Source: Lichenicoccus sp963693035 (GTDB taxonomy: Bacteria > Pseudomonadota > Alphaproteobacteria > Acetobacterales > Acetobacteraceae). Taken from it: DNA of 64,000 nt. The notes under the pieces were generated by a model that was not told the DNA's origin, searched no databases, and saw only the letters and a program-made list of their open reading frames with translations. Positions 8,220-17,286 of this stretch are shown one piece after another (positions within the stretch are counted from its first letter, which is position 1; every line of letters begins with the position of its first letter). The position numbers and the translations under genes are program-made. The stretch lies in contig CAXMMQ010000007.1 of the NCBI GenBank assembly GCA_963693035.2, forward strand, positions 558,001 to 622,000. The letters are read 5' to 3'.

Positions 8220-8893
8220 CTGCTCCGAAGCCGTGCGATCAGCGCCTCGGCGGTCTCGAGATCCGCGTCCAGGGCCCGGCTGGCGACGTCATAGGCAAAG
8301 CCGGCCCGGCAGAGCGCCGCCAGCGCCCGCTGCCGCGCCGCCTGAAGCTGCTGCCGCGCGGCGGTATCCTCGTCGGCACCCGGCTCGGCGTCACGCCGGT
8401 ACGGGCCGATGCGACGGCGGCGGGCCTGCATCAGGGCGGCGGCGAATTCCGCGTCCTCGGCGCCGCCGAGTTCACTCCCGAGTGCCAGGACAGCCTCGCC
8501 GGCCGCGTCCGCGCCGACCCCGTGCTGGGCCAAATGCGCCCCGATGGCCCGGCGCGAACGGCCCGACCGCGCCAGCGCCCGGGCGCGGGACTGCGCGAAG
8601 ACGGCGTCGTCGACCGCCCCGATCCGGCTCATTCCGGAGACGATGACCGCGACGCCCGCCTTGGCCTGCTCGCGCTGCGCGACGACCTCCTCGGGATCGG
8701 CGCCGGCGGAGAGCGCGCGCTGCGCCCAGCGTTGCAGCCGGCGCATCAGCACCCGTGACAGCCCGGCCTCGGTGGTGGCGAACCTGGCGATATGGGCGAG
8801 CGCTGCCTCGCGCAGGGCCGCTGGCCCCGGCACGGCGCCGGGATGGACCGGTCCGGAAGGGCCGGACCTAGCGCCGCGCCTTGCGGGCGGCAT
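8216..8893 (-). CDS. recX: Regulatory protein RecX
   Basis: 225 residues, at the long end for RecX. The helical three-repeat RecX fold is recognisable from FATTEAGLSRVLMRRLQRW, the DDAVFAQSRARALARSGRSRRAIGAHLAQHGV segment and the final repeat AALCRAGFAYDVASRALD. RecX binds RecA filaments and modulates recombination and the SOS response. The gene is not next to recA here; its 5' end overlaps the DUF6481 gene by 26 bases and its stop overlaps the CHAP lipoprotein start, a transcription unit that mixes DNA repair control with envelope functions. Confidence 0.9.
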   Translation of the reverse strand: MPPARRGARSGPSGPVHPGAVPGPAALREAALAHIARFATTEAGLSRVLMRRLQRWAQRALSAGADPEEVVAQREQAKAGVAVIVSGMSRIGAVDDAVFAQSRARALARSGRSRRAIGAHLAQHGVGADAAGEAVLALGSELGGAEDAEFAAALMQARRRRIGPYRRDAEPGADEDTAARQQLQAARQRALAALCRAGFAYDVASRALDADLETAEALIARLRSS

Positions 8894-9227
8894 AGCGCTT
8901 GTCGCGGGCGGCCTTCTGCTCGAGCTTCAGCAGGGCCTCCTGGCGCGCGGCCTCCTTGGCGGCAAGCTCCTCCTCGGCGAGACGGGCCGCATCGGCGGCG
9001 GCGGCAGCGGCGCGTTCGGCGGCCAGGCGCGCGGCCTCCTGCTCACGCTCGACGCGACGCTCGGCCATGCGGGCGTCGCGCGCTTCGATGACGGCGCGGC
9101 GCTCTGCCTGCCGCTGCAGCACGGCCGGATCGTCAGGCGCGGGGCGGGCGTTGAACTTGGCGAGCAGGGTCGCCTTGGCGGTCGCTGACGTCTGCTGGCG
9201 CTCGCTGAACTTGTTCTGCTTGAAAAT
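8868..9227 (-). CDS. DUF6481-like basic/acidic coiled-coil protein with an apparent ATT start
   Basis: About 119 residues, mostly one long charged Ala/Arg/Glu-rich helix (QAERRAVIEARDARMAERR...). The first canonical start (GTG, 9122) would remove a region clearly in frame and family-like (KQNKFSERQQTSATAKATLLAKF...APDDPAV). The only sensible start is ATT at 9227-9225, preceded by AAAGGG at 9241-9236 with an 8-base gap and by an in-frame TAA at 9242-9240. ATT starts are rare in bacteria. The protein resembles the alphaproteobacterial DUF6481 family, of unknown role. It is the first gene of the recX-CHAP-tatA run. The family call is from memory of the pattern. Confidence 0.8.
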   Translation of the reverse strand: MFKQNKFSERQQTSATAKATLLAKFNARPAPDDPAVLQRQAERRAVIEARDARMAERRVEREQEAARLAAERAAAAAADAARLAEEELAAKEAARQEALLKLEQKAARDKRYAARKARR

Positions 9228-9520
9228 GGTCGGATCCCTTTATCCGTGAGCCTGGCCCAACGGCTCGCCAAGCGTGAGCAATGGCGGCATCTGGGTGTGG
9301 CGAGAAGCGGTTTCTAGCCATTGGTGCGCTGCGGTGTCACCACCATATCCGCGAGCGTCAATTTATGGCATGATGTTTCCGGCGGGGAGCAGGCACGTTT
9401 GCCGGCTACCTCGCTAGGATGATCGGTGGCGCATGGATCATCGGTCCGTACACCACTCTAGCAGGGGATGACGATGCGGCAACGCTTCTCACGTCAAACC
9501 AAGATGGCGGGAGGCCACTC

Positions 9521-10105
9521 ATGAACGTTTTCAAGCCGGCGACACGCACAGCCATGACCGAGGCGCAGGTTCGCAAGGCCGCCGCCAACACCGCCGGGCA
9601 TGAGAAGACGGTTGACCACGACCCGTTCAAGGAAGGTGATGCCGTCGTCTACGCCGCCCACGGTGTCGGCCATATCGACCGCATCGGCACCGAGGAGATC
9701 GCCGGTCATTCCCTCGAGGTGATCCAGGTCTCGTTCTCAGACAACCAGATGACGCTGCGCATCCCGCTGGCACGCGCGCGCGCGTCCGGACTGCGCAAGA
9801 TCGCGAGCCGGGAGATTGTCGACAAGGCGATGGCGGTGATCAAGGGCAAGCCGCGCATCAGCAAGGCGCTCTGGGCGCGTCGCGCCGTCGAGATCCAGGC
9901 CCGCATCAACTCGGGAGACCTGCTGCAGGTGGCCGAGGTGGTCCGCGATCTGCAACGCCATGTCGACAATCTCGAGGGCAGCTTCAGCGAGCGCAAGCTG
10001 TTCGAACTGGCACTCGACCGGTTCGGCGCCGAGATCGCGGTCGTCGAGGGCGTCGAGAAGACCGCCGTGCTGGACCGCCTCACCTCGACGATGAAGGCAG
10101 CCTAG
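9521..10105 (+). CDS. CarD family transcriptional regulator
   Basis: 194 residues from ATG 9521, which has GGGAGG upstream; an in-frame start at 9419 lacks this. The N-terminal RNA-polymerase-interaction domain is recognisable in DPFKEGDAVVYAAHGVGHIDRIGTEE (residues ~32-57), followed by the helical C-terminal domain. CarD proteins bind the beta subunit of RNA polymerase and stabilise open complexes at many promoters. The gene stands alone, with a 290-base gene-poor gap upstream and a family-2 structured repeat in its 3' flank. Confidence 0.93.
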   Translation: MNVFKPATRTAMTEAQVRKAAANTAGHEKTVDHDPFKEGDAVVYAAHGVGHIDRIGTEEIAGHSLEVIQVSFSDNQMTLRIPLARARASGLRKIASREIVDKAMAVIKGKPRISKALWARRAVEIQARINSGDLLQVAEVVRDLQRHVDNLEGSFSERKLFELALDRFGAEIAVVEGVEKTAVLDRLTSTMKAA

Positions 10106-10156
10106 ACGCAGACCGCCCGACCGACAGAGATCGTCCTTCGGTCATACGAGGTGTTA

Positions 10157-10289
10157 GGCTGCTCAAGGAACTCACGTTGCAGGGCCGGCGCGACTTCTGA
10201 GCACCGGTGCGGAGCGGCCTTCTGGCCGTGAGCACCGGAGCGCAGGAGAGGCGGGCCGCGTCGCCAGCAGCGGGAGTTCCCCAGTAGCC
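10157..10289 (+). repeat. Structured intergenic repeat, family 2, copy 1
   Basis: Arms GGCTGCTCAAGGAACTCACG (from 10157) and GGGAGTTCCCCAGTAGCC (to 10289) pair as an imperfect stem in which two of the non-Watson-Crick positions are G-U wobbles if the plus strand is RNA. The core holds two GAGCACCGG motifs flanking a small hairpin (CGGCC-TTCT-GGCCG) and ends GTCGCCAGCAGC. It lies in the sense direction downstream of carD and stops 7 bases before the stop codon of the convergent small gene. Confidence 0.75.
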
Positions 10290-10296
10290 CACTGGA

Positions 10297-10485
10297 TCAG
10301 GACGGGCTGCCCTCTTCCTCGCCATCCGGCTTGGTCTCAAGAGCCGCATCCGGCGCCTGCGCCGTGCCGGCCGCAGTGTCCGGCTGATCCTGGCCGTCAC
10401 GCTCACGCCGCTTCGCTTCCTTCTTGGCCTGCTTGGCCCGGTCGCGTTCCGCTTTCTGGAAGGCATAGTTGACCTTGAACGCCAT
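10297..10485 (-). CDS. Small lysine/arginine-rich hypothetical protein
   Basis: 62 residues from ATG 10485, which follows GAAGGGGAATCG, a good Shine-Dalgarno; the upstream in-frame start at 10539 has none. The N-terminal half (AFQKAERDRAKQAKKEAKRRERD) is a highly charged helix and the C-terminal half is acidic and Ala/Pro-rich. I recognise the MAFKVNYAF opening as recurring in related alphaproteobacteria, but know no function. It is convergent with carD, with a structured repeat between the two genes. Confidence 0.75.
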   Translation of the reverse strand: MAFKVNYAFQKAERDRAKQAKKEAKRRERDGQDQPDTAAGTAQAPDAALETKPDGEEEGSPS

Positions 10486-10768
10486 CGATTCCCCTTCTGA
10501 CCGACCGCCTCGTGCACCATCGCCCGCCGCGGCCTTCAAAGCGCTGCACCAGCCTGCGCGACCGGCGCGAAACGTCTCTTATGGTCTCCTTCCCCTCTGA
10601 TTCCCACCCCTGCCGGCAGCCCTTCGACTGCCGCATAGGTCGAAGTTTGACTAGGCCGCACGGTGCACTGCATCATCCGACTGCCCGGGCGGCGATCGAG
10701 ACTGACGTTGCGGGCCGTCCGGCGGGCACGGGTGCGAGACCTGTGCAGTTCCGTGCAGGACCAAGCCG

Positions 10769-11958
10769 ATGATCGCCTCGCTGATGCCGACCTACAACCG
10801 GGCCGACCTCGCCTTCGAGCGTGGCGAAGGCGCATGGCTCTATACGGCCGAGGGGCGACGCTATCTCGATTTCGGCGCCGGGATCGCCACCTCGTCGCTG
10901 GGGCACGGCCATCCGCACCTGGTGGCGGCGATCAGCGAGCAGGCCGCGCGGGTGATGCACGTTTCCAACCTCTATCGCATCCCGCAGGCAGAGCGGCTGG
11001 CGCAGCGCCTGGTCGATGCGACCTTCGCCGACAGCGTGTTCTTCTGCAATTCGGGCGCCGAAGCCAACGAGGGCATGGTCAAGCTGATACGGCGGGCGAT
11101 GTTCGCCACCGGCCAGGCCGAGCGCACCCGCATGATCTGCTTCAACGGCGCCTTCCACGGCCGCACGCTGGCGATGCTGTCGGCAACCGGCAACGAGAAG
11201 TACCTGCAGGGCTTCGGAACGCCGGTCGACGGTTTCGACCATGTGCCGATGAACAATCTCAACGCGCTGCGCGACGCCATCACGCCGCTGACCGCCGGCA
11301 TCATCATCGAGCCGATCCAGGGCGAAGGTGGCGTGCGCTCGGCCGATGCGCGGTTCCTGCGCGAGTTGCGCACCACATGCGACGAGTTCGGGCTGCTGCT
11401 CGGCTTCGACGAGGTACAGTGCGGGATGGGCAGGACCGGCCGGCTGTTCGCGCATGAGTGGGCCGGCGTGCGTCCTGACGTGGTGTCGAGTGCCAAGGGC
11501 ATCGGCGGCGGCTTCCCGCTCGGCGCGATACTCGCCACCGAGGCGGTGGCGCGCCATCTGACGGCCGGCACGCACGGCACCACCTTCGGCGGCAGCCCGC
11601 TCGCCTGCGCCGCCGGCAACGCCGTGCTCGACGTGGTGCTGGCACCCGGCTTCCTCGACCAAATCGTGCGCACCGGCGCCATCCTGCGCGAGGCGCTGGA
11701 AGGCCTGGTCGCCGCCTACCCGGACGCCTTTTCCGGTGTGCGTGGTCGCGGCCTGATGCTGGGCCTGCACTGCGTGCTGCCGAACACCGCCCTGCAGGCC
11801 GCCTGCATGCAGGAGGGGCTGCTGGTGGTCGCGGCGGGCGAGAACGTGCTCCGGCTGGTGCCGCCGCTGGTGGTGACGCCGGAGGAGTGCCTGGACGCGG
11901 CGGAACGCCTCCTCCGCGCCGCGGCGCGGGTGCGGCAGGCCGAGCCGGCGATGTCGGC

Positions 11959-11962
<4 letters not shown>
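10769..11962 (+). CDS. argD: Acetylornithine aminotransferase
   Basis: 397 residues, normal length. A PLP-dependent class III aminotransferase of arginine biosynthesis that converts N-acetylglutamate semialdehyde to N-acetylornithine. Recognisable are the N-terminal FERGEGAWLYTAEGRRYLDFGAGIA, the cofactor-binding NSGAEANEG, the FDEVQCGMGRTG motif and the PLP lysine in SSAKGIGGGFPLGA. The stop TGA overlaps the argF GTG start (GTGA), indicating translational coupling. The ~280 bases upstream hold no gene I can support. Confidence 0.96.
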
Positions 11963-12962
<1,000 letters not shown>

Positions 12963-12966
<4 letters not shown>

Positions 12967-13313
12967 GCGACCACGAGGATGCCGATCGCCCGCCGTCCCA
13001 TCCGCCACCCGGCCCGATTGCGACGCCGTCCACCACCGAGGACGTGCCGGCGACGCCGGGTTGGGTGGAGCAGGGCGTGGACGAGATCCTGGCGAGCCTG
13101 CCGCAACGCCCGAGCCTGCGCGCGCTGCGCAACAGCTACCTCGACTGCCTGGCCAGCGCCGGGCGCACCCGCGACCTCGACGAGACCCACGACCGCTGTC
13201 GCAAGCGGCTGCTGACCGCGCTGCTCGAGGGGGAGCATTTCGCGCCGGCAACGGTCGCTGCCCTGGAGCAGAAGCTGGAGGCGCTGGAAGCCGAGATCAG
13301 CGACAACATCTAG
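12963..13313 (+). CDS. Hypothetical protein in the argF-hslO cluster
   Basis: 116 residues. The first ~40 residues are acidic and Pro/Thr-rich, probably disordered; residues ~40-112 are helical (EQGVDEILASLPQRPSLRALRNSYLDCLA ... CRKRLLTALLEGEHFAPATVAALEQKLEALEAEI). No membrane segment or signal. The ATG overlaps the argF stop by four bases, which supports the start and the reality of the gene. I do not recognise its family or function. Confidence 0.8.
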
Positions 13314-13376
13314 AGTCCGCTCCGGGCGAACTCGGGGTTACTGGCGATGGGGCCGCGCGCTCCCTATCTTGGCGCG

Positions 13377-14405
13377 ATGGTCGAAACTCCCGCCTTTCTC
13401 GATACCAGCCGTCCGGACGTGCCCGACATCGTCGTGCCACGTGGGATCACCCCGTTCTACATGCCCGATCGCCCCGTGCGCGGCCGCCTGGTGCGGCTCG
13501 GCGTGCTTGCCGATGCGCTGATCTCCCGGCACGACAATCCGGGACCGGTGAACCGCCTCGCGGGCGAGGCGCTTGCCCTGGTCGCCGGGCTCGCGTCCGC
13601 GCTCAAGTTCCAGGGTTCGTTCAGCCTGCAGGCCAAGGGTGACGGACCGGTCTCGATCCTGCTGGCCGACTGTACCGAGGCCGGCGCGCTGCGATTCTAT
13701 GCGCGCACCGATCCGGAACGCTTCGCAGCGTTGCTGGCATACGATCCCGAGCCGAGAGCGGCCGCCCTGCTCGGCAGCGGCTACCTCGCCTTTACGGTGG
13801 ACCAGGGCGGCGAGATGGACCGCCACCAGGGCATCGTCGCCATCGAGGGCGAGAGCCTTGCCGAGATGGCGCAGCATTATTTCGAGACGTCCGAGCAGCA
13901 TGATTGCAGCGTCCGGCTGGCGGCGCGCCATACCGATGCCGGCTGGCGTGCCGCCGCCCTGGTGCTGGAGCGGATCGCGCATGGCGGCGGTCATGCCGAC
14001 GGCGCCGGCACGGCCTCCGGGCTTGTGTTGCAGGACGGTGTCGAACTCGACAACGAGCGTCTCGACGCCGCAACGGCCTCGCACGATGCGGCGGTGGAGA
14101 ACTGGCGTACTGCGCTGATGCTGGCCGCGACGCTGACCGATGACGAGTTGCTCGACGACCGGCTGTCGGCGGAGGAGCTGCTTTATCGCCTGTTCCACAG
14201 CGAGGGCGTCGCCGCGGACCGGCCGCGCGCGCTGGCCTATGGCTGCCGCTGCTCGCGGGCCCGGCTGGCCGGGATCCTCGAGGGTTTCCCGGGCGAAGAC
14301 CTCGACCACATGACCATCGGCGGCGACATCGTGATGACCTGCGAGTTCTGCGCGGTGGATTTCCGCTTTCCGCGCGAGAGCGTTAAGGGAAATGCCGCCG
14401 GCTGA
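13377..14405 (+). CDS. hslO: Redox-regulated chaperone Hsp33
   Basis: 342 residues from ATG 13377 (an in-frame ATG at 13347 is possible but precedes the normal METPAFLD-like opening). Hsp33 is a cytoplasmic holdase that is switched on when oxidation releases zinc from its C-terminal cysteines. The four ligands are visible as CRCS near residue 293 and CEFC near residue 326. A helical insert around HGGGHADGAGTASG is specific to alphaproteobacterial-type sequences as far as I recall. It follows the small unknown gene by 63 bases. Confidence 0.93.
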   Translation: MVETPAFLDTSRPDVPDIVVPRGITPFYMPDRPVRGRLVRLGVLADALISRHDNPGPVNRLAGEALALVAGLASALKFQGSFSLQAKGDGPVSILLADCTEAGALRFYARTDPERFAALLAYDPEPRAAALLGSGYLAFTVDQGGEMDRHQGIVAIEGESLAEMAQHYFETSEQHDCSVRLAARHTDAGWRAAALVLERIAHGGGHADGAGTASGLVLQDGVELDNERLDAATASHDAAVENWRTALMLAATLTDDELLDDRLSAEELLYRLFHSEGVAADRPRALAYGCRCSRARLAGILEGFPGEDLDHMTIGGDIVMTCEFCAVDFRFPRESVKGNAAG

Positions 14406-14476
14406 ACGAGGCGTCCGCAAACTGCCGCGGGCCCAGACTGTGCCGGACGCAGACCGCCCGGACCTGGAGTATCCTG

Positions 14477-15493
14477 ATGCCACTTGCCTCGTTGCGTGCT
14501 TCCTCCGCGGCTCGGCGGCGTCCTGCCGCGGCGTGGCGGCGCGCCCTCCTGCTGGGTGGCTGCCTGGCCCTGGCGTCGTGCGGGCGCTCCGAGGATGGCG
14601 CGACGACGTTCCCGCCGCCGGACTACAGCTACCTGTCGAAGCTGCGGCTGAATGTCGGCACCCTGTCGGTCGTTGACCATGTCCAGGATGCGGGCCCGGT
14701 CCCCGGCGATATCGGCCAGACCGCGCCGGTTCCGCCGGACCAGTCGCTGCAGCGCATGGCGCAGGACCGGCTGGTCGCCGCCGGCAATTCCGGCAGCGCC
14801 GTGTTCACCATCGACCGTGCCTCGATCACCGAGGATCCGGGCGGCGCCCTCGATGGGCGCCTGGCGGTGCATCTGGACATCGTAACCGCGAATGGCGGCC
14901 ATGCCGGCTATGCCGAGGCGCATGTCTCGCGCCAGCTTGTGCCCGGTGATCCCGATGCCTCGAGCGGCAAACGGCGGGAGCTCTACGACCTGAACCGGCA
15001 GATGATGCAGGACATGAATGTCGAGCTGGAATACCAGGTGCGACACTCGCTGCGCGACTGGCTGGTCGATGCCGGGGGCGCCCCGCTCGCCGGCAGCGTC
15101 GAGCAGCAGAGCCTGTCGCCGCCCGGTACACCCGGCTATGTGGCAGGCCTGCCCGGCGCGCCCCCCGGCAGCGCACCCCTCGGCAGCACACCAGTCGGCA
15201 CCACGCCGGTCGGCGCGGTTCCGGTCACCCCGGCGCCGGGCCCCGGTGGTCCGGTGGTCCTGGCTCCCCCGGGTGGCGAAGCGCCTCCGGCACCTATGAT
15301 ACCACCTCTACAGGCACCACCTCAGTCGGCGGTCGCCGCGCCCGATCCGGTGTTCCCGGATGGAGCGCCGCAGGGTGAACCGTCATCCGGCGATGCTGCA
15401 GCGCCCCCGCCGCAACGCTCCCCGCAACCCGGCTATCTGCAGCCGCCTCCGGCGCCCTACGCTGCCCCGGCCGCAAACCCGCCGGGCTACTGA
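14477..15493 (+). CDS. Proline-rich putative lipoprotein
   Basis: 338 residues. An arginine-rich start, hydrophobic segment and lipobox ALASC (Cys ~35) predict a lipoprotein. Residues ~50-215 look globular (SYLSKLRLNVGTLSVVDHV ... LDIVTANGGHAGYAEAHVSRQ ... LEYQVRHSLRDWLVDAG). The rest, from ~225 on, is low-complexity Pro/Gly/Ala with GSxPLGSTPVGTTPVG-like repeats, as expected for a segment crossing or lying in peptidoglycan. I do not recognise a characterised family. It is probably co-oriented with hslO but separately expressed. Confidence 0.82.
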   Translation: MPLASLRASSAARRRPAAAWRRALLLGGCLALASCGRSEDGATTFPPPDYSYLSKLRLNVGTLSVVDHVQDAGPVPGDIGQTAPVPPDQSLQRMAQDRLVAAGNSGSAVFTIDRASITEDPGGALDGRLAVHLDIVTANGGHAGYAEAHVSRQLVPGDPDASSGKRRELYDLNRQMMQDMNVELEYQVRHSLRDWLVDAGGAPLAGSVEQQSLSPPGTPGYVAGLPGAPPGSAPLGSTPVGTTPVGAVPVTPAPGPGGPVVLAPPGGEAPPAPMIPPLQAPPQSAVAAPDPVFPDGAPQGEPSSGDAAAPPPQRSPQPGYLQPPPAPYAAPAANPPGY

Positions 15494-15564
15494 TCGCGCC
15501 CGCAAGCGGCAGCGTCCGATACGGTTGAACTCCGGCCTGAGCACGCGCATCTCTTGTCCCGTTT

Positions 15565-15960
15565 TTGGGGCATCGGGTGAGGCAAATCTCTGCGGCCATA
15601 CAATCCGGTCTTCTGGAGGCCGTGATCGACGCCGACGGCCTGGTGGGGCCGGACCGGCTGAGCCAGATCGTGCATCTGACCAAGGGGGAACTCGCCGCCG
15701 CCTCCGGGCTGGCCCGGGACCCCGTCCCAAAGACCGCCCGGGTGCGGAGCCCGGCGACGCAGGCGCGCCTGCGGGAGGTCACCGAGATCATCAACCGCAT
15801 CCTGCCCTGGTGCGGCTCGGTGCAACAGGCTTTCGCCTCGTACCGGTCGCAGCCGATCCCAGCCTTCGGAGACCAGACAGTGGAAGACCTCGTGCGGGCC
15901 GGCCGCGCGCGGCATGTGATGAGCTACCTGTCCGGGATCGCGCTCGGCGGATATGCGTGA
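15565..15960 (+). CDS. MbcA/ParS/Xre-type antitoxin (DUF2384)
   Basis: 131 residues from TTG 15565 (GTG 15577 is an alternative). The C-terminal toxin-binding domain is recognisable: GSVQQAFASYRSQPIPAFGDQTVEDLVRAGRARHVMSYL, preceded by a helix-turn-helix-like region (PDRLSQIVHLTKGELAAASGLAR). These antitoxins pair with RES-domain toxins that destroy NAD. The stop TGA overlaps the GTG of the RES reading frame that follows (GTGA), the usual toxin-antitoxin layout, but that toxin gene is broken. The antitoxin itself looks intact. Confidence 0.88.
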   Translation: MGHRVRQISAAIQSGLLEAVIDADGLVGPDRLSQIVHLTKGELAAASGLARDPVPKTARVRSPATQARLREVTEIINRILPWCGSVQQAFASYRSQPIPAFGDQTVEDLVRAGRARHVMSYLSGIALGGYA

Positions 15961-16476
15961 GGCTGACCGGGACCGTCTATCGAGCGCATAACCCCTCTGG
16001 TCGTTTGCCCCCGCCTCGGGCGAAGGCGCTGCCTTTTCCGGTGGACGCCTCAACCGGACCGCTTGCCGGCCCTCTATACCGCCCTGCGCTGCGAAACCGC
16101 CTGGCTCGAGGCGCAGCAGGCCTTCCCGTTCAAGGTGCGGCCGATGACGTTGTGCGCCTATGACGTCGATTGTGACGATGTACTGGACCTCACCGATCCT
16201 GCGATGCGGTCGACGCATGCGCCCGGCGCGGTCGATCTGGCCTGCGCCTGAAAGGCTCTGGCCACGCGAGGAGACGTTCCGGCAAGCTACGCACTGGCCG
16301 AACGCCTGATCGCCCGAGGCTGCGCCGGCATCATCGTGCCGAGCTTCGCGTCGGGCGCGACGGCTGCCGATATCAACGTCGTCTTCTGGACCTGGGGTGA
16401 CACGCCCCCGCACCGGCTCCGGGTGATCGACGACTTTGGCCGGCTGCCGCGAACGGGCGCGCGCCTTACGGCCTGA
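15957..16476 (+). pseudogene. RES-domain toxin, inactivated by frameshifts and a nonsense codon
   Basis: The frame opens correctly with VRLTGTVYRAHNP, then a single-base loss near 15993-15996 moves the family sequence (WSFAPASGEGAAFSGGRLNR) to another frame; a second shift near 16050-16062 moves it again (ALYTALRCETAWLEAQQAF...MTLCAYDVDCDD). At 16249-16251 a TGA stands where the family has Trp, and the same frame then continues (KALATRGDVPASYALAERLIARGCAGI...FASGATAADINVVFW) to a TGA at 16474-16476. All parts of an NADase-type RES toxin are present but cannot be translated as one protein. It overlaps the end of the ancestral GlcG-like frame by 11 bases. Confidence 0.85.
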
Positions 16477-16866
16477 ATGCCGCGAGGACAGCTTGGCAGA
16501 TCGCCTCGTCTAGTCCGGCTGCGCACCGGATGAGGCGACGCCGCCGACGACGTGATCCTCGTGCAGGACCGGCAGGCCGCCGGCGAGTGGCATGCGGCCA
16601 GGGAAGGACAGCAACGCTGGGTCTGCCATCACCTCGTGCTGCAGGTCGGCGGTCGAGCTCTGCACGATGGCAGCGCTACGCGCCTTCAGCCAGGCCGCTT
16701 CCGGCGTGTGCAATCGGGCGCCATCCAGGCGCTCCAGCGCCAGTAGCACGCCCGCAGCGTCCACCACCGCGATGCTGACCCGCACGCCGAGCCGGCCCGC
16801 TTCCTCGCGCGCGGCCTGCATCAGCACGCGGACGTCATCGGCCACCAGAACCGGCTGCATCAGCAT
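16466..16866 (-). pseudogene. GlcG/HbpS-like heme-binding protein gene with a 3' frameshift
   Basis: The intact part (118 residues, 16866-16510) shows the family pattern: DVRVLMQAAREEAGRLGVRVSIAVVDAAGVLLALERLDGA, the substrate-loop SFPGRMPLAGGLPV and VGGVASSGAQPD. A TAG then ends the frame at 16512-16510. In the next frame the expected end continues as DEAICQAVLAAFRP to a TAA at 16468-16466, so one base has been lost or gained at the TAG. The shortened protein lacks the last helix and may or may not fold. GlcG/HbpS proteins bind heme or small ligands; the precise role is unknown. Confidence 0.7.
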
Positions 16867-16884
16867 GGCGCGCCTCCTTCGGGT

Positions 16885-17220
16885 TTAGCCAACCGGGGCA
16901 AGCGTCGTGGCGTCCGTCACCAGATGGTAGAAGCCGCCCTCGAACAGCTTCATGACCTCCAGGGTCGCCGCATGCGCTTCGGGGCGGATCGGCGATGCCA
17001 GGCACGCCTCGATCGCCGACATGTCCGGGAAGTCCATCTCCAGGATCATCGCGATCGGCGCCGCGTCGGGATCGGCCGACCGCGTCCGCTGCACCCGGAC
17101 GGCGACGACATGTGGAAAGCGTCGCCACACCGGCTCGAGCTCGTCCCGCACGCGGCGGAAGAACAGCTCCTCCTGGCCGGGCTGCACTCTTCCCTCGTAG
17201 ATCGCCGTCCTGGTCAGCAT
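16885..17220 (-). CDS. Dimeric alpha/beta-barrel (EthD/ABM-like) protein
   Basis: 111 residues from ATG 17220; the upstream in-frame start at 17268 adds a low-complexity tail. The pattern (TRTAIYEGRVQPGQEELFFRRVRDELEPVWRRFPHVVAVRVQR ... PIAMILEMDFPDMSAIEACLASPIRPEAHAATLEVMKLFEGGFYHLV) matches ferredoxin-like dimeric A/B-barrel proteins of the EthD or antibiotic-monooxygenase type. Such proteins have varied, often unknown, small-molecule roles. It follows the dsbD-like gene by 66 bases on the same strand. Confidence 0.75.
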   Translation of the reverse strand: MLTRTAIYEGRVQPGQEELFFRRVRDELEPVWRRFPHVVAVRVQRTRSADPDAAPIAMILEMDFPDMSAIEACLASPIRPEAHAATLEVMKLFEGGFYHLVTDATTLAPVG

Positions 17221-17286
17221 GGGCGTGCTCCGCAGTCTTGCCGAAGCCCCAACGCCGGACGGCGGCACGGCTCGCCGCAGCCCGAA

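Noticed and set aside
10663..11457. 264-codon plus-strand frame over the start of argD
   Set aside because: It is the +1/+2 shadow of argD, which has all family motifs.
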